A DNA stretch of 64,000 nt, taken from Hetaerina americana (Eukaryota; Arthropoda; Insecta; Odonata; Calopterygidae). Numbering within the stretch: the stretch's first letter is position 1; each line of letters starts with the position of its first letter. Shown in pieces: positions 53,401 to 64,000 of the stretch. The stretch spans positions 1,984,001-2,048,000 of the forward strand of contig JAKTNV010000063.1 of NCBI GenBank assembly GCA_022747635.1, read 5' to 3'. The position numbers and the translations under genes were made by a program. Under the pieces are notes generated by a model. It was not told where the DNA came from and did not search any database. It was given only the letters and a program-made list of their open reading frames with translations.

Positions 53401-54602
53401 CAAGGGTAAGGGTAAGAAAAGTTCTTGCAATGGAATAGAAATTAAAAACTTACCTTAGTGAAACTTTTTTATTTTTCAATGTAGTCGCTCTCTACACTAA
53501 TGCACATGGTCCAGCGATGTTCCAATGTCTTGATCCTATCTCGAAAATTGTATTCCTTTCGACCTGAAAAATACCAGTCTACTTCGGCTGATAGTTCTTT
53601 GTGTGAAGAGAATCTTCATCCACCGAGGTAAATTTGAGCCTGGGGAAGATATGGAAATTCGATGGAGCCGCCAAATCAGGCGAATTAGGCGGTGTGGCAA
53701 CAACTCGTGTCTTAATTTTTGTGTATCTTCAGTTTTTTGTATCCTTTGCTGTAGTTGGTCCAGGACATTAGCATAGTATTGTCCAGTAATTGTTTTACCC
53801 GTGGAAAGATAGTCTGTCAGCAGAATCGCTTTTGCGCCCTGCTAAAATTGAAGCCATCACCATTCCGGCCGACAATATTGCCATTGCTTTTTTTAGCGGG
53901 GGTGAATCAACATATTTTTACTGCTTTCACTGCCGTTTTGTCTCTGGGGTATAGTAGTGAACACAAGTTTCATCTGTGGTCACAAATCAGCACAGAAAAT
54001 CCTGTTGGTTGCTCTTAAAACAAATCAAACATCATTCAGAAATTTCCATTTTGATGCATTTGCGATCCTGCAGCAATAGTCGTGGCACCCATTTTTTAAA
54101 TTAATTATTCCAATTCTACTCTTAAAATGTGATATGCCTGTTCAGATGACATCCCTACAGATTCAGTGATTTCTTTCACTTTAGGTCGGCAATCCTCCAT
54201 CACCATTTTATGCATTTTTGCAATAATTTTTGGGGCTGTGGCACATTTTGGCTGACTTATATGTGGATTAATTTATAAGCTGACCCAGCCTAACTTAACT
54301 GGTTTGTCCACTTGGCAACATTTCAATACAAATGAGTGGTGTGTTCTGAAAGCTGGCATGATCCTTTGCCGTCATACCTTTCTTTACGAAGTATTTAATC
54401 ACCGCTCGAATCCCAGTTTTTTCCATCTTCTTAAATCACTACACAGGGACAAAAATAGAGGCATCTGCACCACATATCTTCCCTGAGCACTGATGTGTAA
54501 CATGTTTACTCATAAAGAATTACCTATTACTATGCGGGAGACTCATTGCCCTAGCACTGACAAATGCTGGTGATTCCAAGAACCTTTCTAACTACCCTTT
54601 TG
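53401..54602 (-). mobile_element. Degraded full-span mariner
   Basis: The left end CAAGGGTAAGGGTAAGAAAA follows a TA. The right end (reverse complement CAAAAGGGTAGTTAGAAAGG) is an imperfect match. On the - strand the transposase starts at about 54433 (MEKTGIRAVIKYFVKKGMTA) and ends at about 53480 (LEHRWTMCISVESDYIEK). Many stops and frame breaks between make it inactive. Confidence 0.75.
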
Positions 54603-54791
54603 TTTTTATTAAACCTCATCCCTCATTAGACTGCTGTTTAACTTTCAGGCTATATCCATCACATGGTTTCATTTTCATAGTCAGTTGAAGCAATTAAATA
54701 CTTCGATATAAAAGGCTTAACACCGAAAGAGATGAAATCTAAGTTAGATGAAGGTGATGTCACGTCTGCTCCTGTGTTTGGGACTGTTTTA

Positions 54792-57054
<2,263 letters not shown>

Positions 57055-57197
57055 TTAAAGTTGGCTAAATGAGTTAAAACATGGTTGTACATCCACAAAT
57101 AATGAACATCATTCAGGATGTCCATTGAAAGTCCCTTGCGCAGACATGATTGACAAAATGCACAATATGGTGGCTTGCAGGGTATTATTTAGATGTA

Positions 57198-58335
57198 CAA
57201 GGGTAATCCCAAAAGTACCCGACCCAAAATAGCCATTCACTGCCAACATGACTTCTTCACGCTTGGGAAATCTTTGACCACTGGGCTATTTTTCCAAGTT
57301 TGCAAACATAAAATAATCCGAGATGACTAAATCTGACAAATAGGGTGCATGAGGTTGTAATTCAAACTTTAATTCATGAATTTTGGCCTTTGCAATAATG
57401 GATTTGTGACCTGGTGCATTGTCTTGATGAAACAACACTTTCTTCTTGGCCATATGCGGCCGCTTTTGCTTGATTTCTTCACTCAAAGATTGCAATAAGT
57501 TCGCATAATACTCGCCGTTGATAGTTTTTCCTTTTTCAAGATAGTCAATAAAAATTATCCCATGCGCATCCCAAAAAACTGACACCATAACCTCGCCTGC
57601 AGATGAAATGGTCTTCGCCTTCTTTGGAGGCAGTTCTTCCTTTTAAATCCATTCTTTTGATTGTTCTTTTGTCTTGGGTGTGAAGTAATGGACCCATGTT
57701 CCATCCATGGTTATGAAACGGCACTAAAATTCTGCTGTGAAACCTTGCTAAACACTCAGTTGAAACATCTTCACAACACTGGTTTTGCTTGAGTGTGAGA
57801 AATCTTGAACACAGCTTTCTCATGTCCAAATTTTCAGTTAACAAGCGATGTACCACACTTTTTGAAATGCCTACTCTGTGTGCTAGCTCGTGCATTATCA
57901 ATTGACGATCATCCAGTATCATTTTGTGGATTTTCTTCATCATTTCCGAAGTCGTGACCTCATTTGGTCGACCAATGCGATGCTCGTCTCGACAGCTCGT
58001 ACGGCCTCATTTAAACTCTGCTACCCAATATTTTACTGTTGTAAGCAAAGGAGCAGACTCACCCAGAGTAGAATCCAGTGCAGCTTTTACATTGGTTGGG
58101 CTGAGGCCTTTCATATAAAAGTATTGCACCACATAACGATGACTAATTTTCTCCATTTTCACAAATTCACTGAAAACGTTCACTATTGTAGGCTACCAAA
58201 AAAATACCAAGCAACGTGGCATCTTTAAACCTGAAACATATGCTTTATAGATTGCATACTTTCTAATACAGTGATATTTTTCAAACAACTACCGCCTTCT
58301 CTAGATCACGCTGGGTACTTCTGGGACGGCCCTCG
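57198..58335 (-). mobile_element. Mariner element, 1138 bp, inactive
   Basis: TIRs CAAGGGTAATCCCAAAAGTA (left) and, read inward from the right, CGAGGGCCGTCCCAGAAGTA. TA at 57196-57197 and 58336-58337. The transposase reads right to left. The N-terminal half lies in 57943-57740; after a frame shift come ITMDGTWVHYFTP, MVSVFWDAHGIIFIDYLEKG, FHQDNAPGH and LVISDYFMF. The DD34D spacing holds (34 residues between the last two Asp), but the D-E of the first block is D-G. Confidence 0.85.
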
Positions 58336-58447
58336 TAATTTTGAATAAAAATGAGGGAAGAAGCATTGTTAACAGAGAGCAAGTAGCAGAGTATTGCCAA
58401 TAGAAGTAAAAGCAGAACCAATGAACTTTTGTCATTGTTGAAGTAAA

Positions 58448-59762
58448 CAAGGTCTGTTCAAAAAGTATTGCGAATTTTGAATTTCTGCGGGTTACATATA
58501 TTTGATTTCAATTATTTTGTGGCGTTATGTTGGTACTTATGTCTCTCACTTATGCCGAATAGTTCGGCCATTTTAAATGTTCACTTAATTGCTGTCAACT
58601 GTTTTGCTTGAACGTGTTTTGTCTTGTCTTCAATTTTTGCCTGTTCCAAAAAAAGGATCAAAGAATCTGTATCAAATTTTGCGTGAAAATAGAAATTAAG
58701 TATGCGGACGCATTCCGAATGTTGACTGTGGTACATGGAGAAGCTACCTTGGACCGAAGAAACGTTTATCGGTGGTACAAAATGTTCCCCGAGGGCCGAG
58801 AAGATGTGAACGACAAAGAGCGTGCCGGATGCCCAAGTACGTCAACTACAGACGAAAACATTGATGAAGTAAAGAAAATAGTATTGGCCAATCGTCGAAT
58901 CACATTTAGAGAAGTTGCTGATGACTTAAACATATCAATTGGCTCGTGCCATTTGATTTTTACCAATGATTTGGGAATGACCGGGGTCTCTGCAAAATTC
59001 ATACCAAAATTGCTCTATTTCGACTGAAAACAGCAACGCATTAACATTGCTAATGAGGTGTTGGACTCTGTCCGCGATGACCCAAATTTGCTTCAGAGGG
59101 TCATAACTGGTGACGAATCATGGGGTTATGGTTATAACATGGAAACTAAAGCTCAATAATCCCAATGGAAGCTGTAGAACGAGCCAAGACAGAAAAAAGC
59201 GTGCCAAGTTCGGTCAAATGTGAAAGATTTGCTTACAGTTTTCTTCGATTGCAGGGGTATGGTGCATCATGAGTTTTTGCCACAGGGTGGAACGGTGAAT
59301 AAGGAATATTACCTGAGAGTTATGCGCAATTTGCGCAAAGCAATCCGCCACAAATGCCCAGATTTGTGGAAGAACCAAAATTGGCTTTTGCACCATGACA
59401 ACGCCCCTGCTCACACATCGTTACTTGTGCAGAAATGTTTGGCCAAAAACAACACACTAATGATGCCGCAGCCACCGTATTCCCCAGATCTGTCCCCCAG
59501 TGACTTTTTCCTGTTCCCGAAACTGAAGAGGCACATGAAATGATGACGCTACACTACGATTGATGAGATAAAGACTGCATCGAAAGAGGAACAAGATCAC
59601 GAAAAATGATTTATTGAAGTGCTTCAAAGATTGGAAAAAACTTTGGCACAAGTGTATAATATCTAATGGGAATTACTTTGAAGGGTACAAAATAGATATT
59701 CATGTATAAATAAATAATTTTTGAAAAAACACAAAGTCGTGATACTTTTCAAACAGACCTCG
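58448..59762 (+). mobile_element. Mariner element, 1.3 kb, with in-frame stops
   Basis: TIRs CAAGGTCTGTTCAAAAAGTA and (right, inward) CGAGGTCTGTTTGAAAAGTA. TA is intact on the right (59763-59764) and AA on the left. The transposase is on one continuous frame from about 58608 to 59541. It carries HTH sequence (KYADAFRMLTVVHGEA), VITGDESWGYGYN, WLLHHDNAPAH and PYSPDLSPSDFFLFPKLK (34 residues between the last two Asp). It is interrupted by stops near 59025, 59157 and 59176. A different lineage from the neighbour at 57198. Confidence 0.88.
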
Positions 59763-59764
59763 TA

Positions 59765-60560
59765 TGGTAAAAATATTAGGTCAGCAAGGTTTGCTGATGA
59801 TCAATCTTTAGTTTTTCAGTTTGCTGGGCAAGAGGTTGCAAGCGTTGCTGAGTGAATGGGAAATTCAATGCGACAGGTATGAGATGAGAATCAATGTCAA
59901 TAAAACAAAGGTTATGCGATTTTCTAGAAAGAAAAAGGCTAAGATTAACATTAAAATAGGAGGGCAAAAACTAGAGCAGGTAGAACAGTTTTCGTATCTC
60001 GGAAGTGTTTGGGACCAACACGGTCAAAGTAGTATGGACGTAAGGAGTAGAATTGCGCTAGGCAAAGATGCTTTCACAAGGAAGAGAGAGTTGATGAAAG
60101 GGACATTGATTAAGGATATTAAGAAAACACTCGTAAAAACTTTGATATGGAGCGTAGCTATGTATGGTGCGGAAATGTGTTCATTGAAACAGGAGGATAG
60201 ATGTAGACTGGAGGCTTTTGAAATGTGGGTGTGGAGAAGAATGGAGAAGGTGAAATGGAAGGAAGGAAAACAAACAAGGAAGTCCTAGGCATGGTGGGAG
60301 AGGAGAGGGTATTGTTGGGAGAAATCCTATGGAGGCAGGAAATATGGATGCTGAGTATTTTGATTGGTAATGAGATGTTGAAGGCTTATAAGAGGGGAGA
60401 ATGTTAGAAAACTGAATAATGGGCAGGAATATGATTAGGATATTAGATAGAATGGAGGAAGTATATGAAATAGTTGAGGACCCTATTGTAATGTAGGATA
60501 TTGGGTTGTAATTGTTTGGAGAGGCAATGGAATTATCGCTGTACTGTTTGGTAGCTTGTG
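59765..60560 (+). mobile_element. Non-LTR retrotransposon fragment, family A copy 3
   Basis: Starts immediately right of the mariner TA. The RT active-site box ARFADDQSLVFQ is intact here (it reads FAYD in the copy at 23925). It is followed by the 155-codon frame 59821-60288: MRINVNKTKVMRFSRKKKAK, LGSVWDQHGQ, MYGAEMC and FEMWVWRRMEKVKW. A frame shift near 60265 precedes the rest of the tail. 5'-truncated. Confidence 0.87.
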
Positions 60561-61420
60561 TCTATCCAAAACCTACCTTGACCTTCAGATTATCTATACT
60601 AATATTAATAGAGGAACATGTTTAGATTATGGTGCTTCAAAAGAGAATTCTTAAATATTTTTTTCCTGCCTAGTCATTTTTGAAAAAGCATGTTTGTCAA
60701 GTGAGATTGAGAGAGTACTCACAATTTAAGGAAAGGAAAGTCAGAATTTTTGTTAGTGTAAGAAATCTAAGAGGATATTAAGGTCTGAATATAATATTGT
60801 GTTAAGACAGGGTGTTATTTATTCAAACAAGTTTCAAGGAGGGTGAGAGGTTAATTAATAGAGATACTTTCGAGTATATTTTTTATGCTGAAAGAGATTA
60901 ATATTTTTGTGTCTTTAAGCATTAACTCTTTCATCTGAAGGGTTAATTTTATGGAATTTTAAATGGAAAGTGAGCTGGAGAAACATATTGCATCAGAATA
61001 ATAAACTAGCCATTATGATACCGAGGAGACTGATGTGTTTGTTCTGAATAATATGGGTCAAATTAGCTGTAAAGATTTATGAAGTTTGTGAAGGCATGAA
61101 AGTTTTGAGAGACGGATATGGAATGTTTAGGGAGAATTTTAATGTTATGTTTATTAGGTTGGAATTGATAGCTAGTGACAGCCCTCCTATTAAAATATAT
61201 TGCCCTTGCATTGAGGCCTTACTTATTGGTCCCACTTAGAATTGAAAAGAAAAAATCACACTTTGAGACAAAACAAGACTTTCTTCTGCATCTTAAAACT
61301 TCTGGTTTAGTTGTTTTGGTGTGTTGATTAATATTGAAATTTTATTGAAGGTAATTAATCACAAAAATTATTATATTATTTTGATTTTGAGAGCATATTA
61401 ATTTTTTGTTTGATTGTCAC
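60561..61420. other. Stretch without recognised features
   Basis: AT-rich. Vague resemblance to LINE-type coding bias (purine-rich + strand) around 60660-61150, but no motif can be named. Confidence 0.4.
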
Positions 61421-61430
61421 AATAATCTGT

Positions 61431-61992
61431 TTCGTGAAGGATTCTCGGGTCTTCCACCGGGTCAAGGGTTCCATATTGGCCGACGTTTCGATGCCCGACT
61501 CGTGCATCGTCTTCAGGGTTGATGGCTGCCATTCCATATTTGGCCGTCTTATATACCTGAGCTCCCGCCTCAGGTGACCTGTGATTGGCCCGAGGAGGGG
61601 GGACCTCCTGATTGGTCGCCGGGCAGTTGTGGTCTGTTCCTTCCTTTCTTGGTTTAGCACCGGTTTCCATGCATTGCTGAGGGAATAGCCGGAATCCCTA
61701 TCCCTAATAATAGTAATTTCAATAGGGATTCCGGCTATTCCCTCAGCTATGCATGGAAACCGGTGCTAAACCAAGAAAGGAAGGAACAGACCACAACTGC
61801 CCGGCGACCAATCAGGAGGTCCCCCCTCCTCGGGCCAATCACAGGTCACCTGAGGCGGGAGCTCAGGTATATAAGACGGCCAAATATGGAATGGCAGCCA
61901 TCAACCCTGAAGACGATGCACGAGTCGGGCATCGAAACGTCGGCCAATATGGAACCCTTGACCCGGTGGAAGACCCGAGAATCCTTCACGAA
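61431..61992. repeat. 271-bp-arm palindrome, Penelope/retrozyme-like unit
   Basis: Arms 61431-61701 and 61722-61992 are reverse complements over 271 bp with one mismatch noticed, around a 20-nt spacer. The right arm then has a 24-nt tail not present on the left. The 10-bp direct repeat AATAATCTGT flanks the whole unit (61421-61430 and 62017-62026), suggesting a target duplication. Each arm has a TATA box (TATATAAG at 61868-61875) and, 40 bp on, CTGAAGA...GATGC-loop-GCATC-GAAAC (61907-61938). This resembles a hammerhead ribozyme core of the kind carried by Penelope-like elements, though position 7 and an extra C depart from the consensus. Open frames of 90-105 codons in the arms look incidental. 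Confidence 0.85.
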
Positions 61993-62029
61993 TCAAATAC
62001 GCCGGGAAAGCACCAGAATAATCTGTGGT

Positions 62030-62469
62030 TTAGAAAATGTACTCTTATTTGTTTTCTATGATAAGGATATTTGTGCATGAGGTTAATATTTTTTTTCAGT
62101 CTGAACAAGTACTCATTATCTCATGACATTATTTCAGGTGTACCAGCATTCAACTATATCCTCATCATCAGCAAATCAATCATAGTGCTCCATTGTGTAT
62201 ATCCAGTCTCCTTGCATTACAGTTTGTATGCTGTGAGACATTTTGTTCGTGTCCTATTTTTGCTATTCAAATAAATTTTTTATTCTAGAAAAAAAACATG
62301 TTTTGTATCTTTGGTTTGACAAGCTTGCCTAAGTATGTGCTATAAATAAATAAAATGCATCAGTACCCTGGGTTATGTTAAATATACCAGGCAAACAGTT
62401 GAAAACCTCTTGTCTAACTATATCCAGGCAAAGCCTAACCAACCCATATGAACAGTTTCTTCTTCACAA
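62030..62469. other. Stretch without recognised features
   Basis: AT-rich. The phrase VKYTRQTVENLLSNYIQAKP (62376-62435) may be chance. Nothing supported. Confidence 0.4.
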
Positions 62470-62825
62470 CTCGTATATCATTACCTACCTACCTTACCTA
62501 TGCTTTAAATAGATATAAGGTGCTAGGCCACATTGGGCCTGGAGGGTTGGCTAGGTGTGCTACAAATTGATTGATGTGTAGTGTTATCCGTGAACAGGAA
62601 CAATGGAGGAATTTGTCCCAATGGGTTCAGGCTCTATCTTATTAATTTTGAATTTATCCGAAAACAGCACTTCATCCTCAACATTGGGCTTTGAACATTG
62701 ATATAACATTTGACAATTACATAACCCCAAGCCCTAGGTGGAGGAAATATCTCCTAGGCAGGAATCGAACCCAGGACATCTGGGTTGGCAGATGAAGACA
62801 TCTGCCTGCCGCCTCCGGGGCCGGC
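62470..62825 (-). mobile_element. tRNA-derived SINE, family 3
   Basis: The - strand head is CCGGCCCCGGAGGCGGCAGG with box B GGGTTCGATTCCTGCC at 62758-62773. The body extends left to a TAGGTAAGGTAGGTAGGTAA tail-like repeat near 62495. Distinct from the other SINE families in the window. Confidence 0.65.
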
Positions 62826-63370
62826 AAAATTTGAGAAAATTCATAATCACTAAAAAATTAAACTTAGTATTTTTCCACAATACTTGAGTTTTTTAAAAGG
62901 TTTAGTGAAAAAAATACCAAGTTACATTATTTAGTACATTGATCTCCCTTCATTGATATGGGTGAAATCAGTAAAACAGAAATCACAAACTTTCATCCTA
63001 GATAAATGAGCCTCAATTGCCTATTTAAAAATTCAGTTCCACTGCTTGCTTGATATGTTGAAGTAATGACAGCTTCTCCGGCAATGCCATGGGACCATTG
63101 AATGTGTGCATGTGTGTTTTAGTTGTCATGAATATACCATTAATATGCTACTAAAATCCAAAAATATACAATATGTGAAGCCCTACTTTTCTGACCTAAT
63201 GAGTCTTCCACACTTTCATTTAAGAGGAATAATAAAAGCACCAATGGTGGAATTCTGGTAAAACAAATTGGCATGTAAAAAGAATCTTGGTATGAAAAGT
63301 GTAGGGTTACACGCGGTTAGGTAGGAATAATGCTGTAATATCAGGTAGTACTGTTTATTGCAGCGACTAA
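62826..63370. other. Stretch without recognised features
   Basis: AT-rich, between the SINE and the gypsy-type fragment. The retroelement homology stops abruptly near 63375, so its 3' part is missing rather than hidden here. Confidence 0.4.
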
Positions 63371-63376
63371 GTGCGA

Positions 63377-64000
63377 GTACATTAAGAAAGGTCCTCTGCC
63401 GTCTTCTGTTGGAGAGCTGCGCCAAGGGCGAAGTCGGAAGCATCTGTAAACACTGCCAGAGGTAGGTTGACATTTGGATGAGTGAGGAGTGCAGCCTGTG
63501 CAATGCTCTCCTTGCACTCCTCAAAAGCTTCCTTGGAAGTAACACACCACGGTACGCGGTCTTTACCCTTAACATTTCCCTTCAAAAGATCACTCAATGG
63601 CGCCTGGAGTGTGGCGGCGCCGGGCAGGAAACGACGGTAAAAATTTATTAGGCCCAAAAAATGTCTGAGGCCTTTCACCATTTGCGGTAAAGGGAAACTC
63701 TTAACGGCATCTACTTTTTCTGGGAGCGGCCTAGTGCCTTTCCCAGACACAGAATATCCTAAAAAAATAACTTCCGGCTGGAGAAACAGGCACTTCGAGG
63801 GGTTTAAAATCACACCAAATTTTTTTAAACGTTCAAACAACTGGGTGAGATGGGTCGTGTGTTCCTCCTCGGAAGTGGACGCCACCAGGATGTTGTCGAT
63901 GTACGCGAAACAAAAATCATGTCCCTGTAGGACCTCTTCCAAGAAACGTTGGAATGTCTGGGCCGCGTTTCGCAACGCGAACGTCATGCATGTAAATTTG
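63377..64000 (-). mobile_element. Ty3/gypsy-type LTR retrotransposon pol fragment
   Basis: The - strand frame runs off the right edge of the window. It has RT sequence with the active-site box FAYIDNILVAS, where the second catalytic Asp (normally YIDD) is Asn. Next come FLGYSVSGKGTRPL, the HFLGLINFYRRFLPG motif and the start of an RNase H domain (FTDASDFALGAALQQ). A stop follows shortly after, and no integrase or LTR is seen on this side. A catalytic mutation plus truncation means an inactive copy. Confidence 0.9.

Noticed and set aside
61753..62061. 102-codon open frame in the palindrome arm, mirrored on the other strand
   Set aside because: The frame exists because the arms are identical and GC-rich; it has no domain resemblance, and the unit carries TATA and ribozyme-like signals instead.

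Overview
This is a eukaryotic, almost certainly insect (or other arthropod) nuclear window: AT-rich, with intron-split genes, GT/AG splice sites and a dense load of mariner-type transposons. It contains no prokaryotic operons, rRNA, functional tRNA or CRISPR array. The species cannot be named from the sequence.

Three host genes can be followed exon by exon. (1) On the + strand, 125-19869 is the 3' two thirds of the protein phosphatase 4 regulatory subunit 3 gene (PPP4R3/SMEK, falafel in flies). Ten exons join in phase and the 5' end lies before the window. (2) On the - strand, 38012-30719 is a complete seven-exon gene for cilia- and flagella-associated protein 36 (CFAP36/CCDC104, BART-like domain), 324 residues. 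A perfect RFX X-box palindrome (38082-38095) lies 70 bp upstream of its start codon. (3) On the + strand, 38679-52249 is a five-exon gene for a 411-residue Lys/Ser-rich protein that I do not recognise. It is transcribed divergently from CFAP36. PPP4R3 and CFAP36 are convergent and separated by about 11 kb of repeat-rich DNA.

Most of the rest is transposon sequence. Four almost identical 753-bp mariner deletion derivatives (6393, 10463, 22860, 47203) keep perfect terminal inverted repeats, TA duplications and an intact 135-codon reading frame for only the DNA-binding half of the transposase. Other mariner copies or relics lie at 12880, 16471, 31914, 43439, 53401, 54684, 57198 and 58448. There are pogo/Tigger-like elements (13315, 42578, 50239), a piggyBac-type element with both ends (54792-57054), fragments of at least two non-LTR retrotransposon families, a Penelope-like fragment, a Ty3/gypsy pol fragment at the right edge, and several tRNA-derived SINEs. 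Nested insertions can be read directly: pogo-like in mariner at 13315, piggyBac in mariner at 54792, and a mariner derivative in a pogo-like element at 43439.

Structures not explained by ordinary annotation include a perfect 48-bp-arm hairpin (27384-27498), a 29-bp-arm hairpin (14526-14587), and a 271-bp-arm near-perfect palindrome flanked by a 10-bp direct repeat and carrying a TATA box and a hammerhead-like core in each arm (61431-61992). There are also two copies of a 75-bp palindromic micro-MITE (2311, 44886). The best candidates for something new are the domain-retaining mariner derivatives, the 271-bp palindrome and the 48-bp hairpin.
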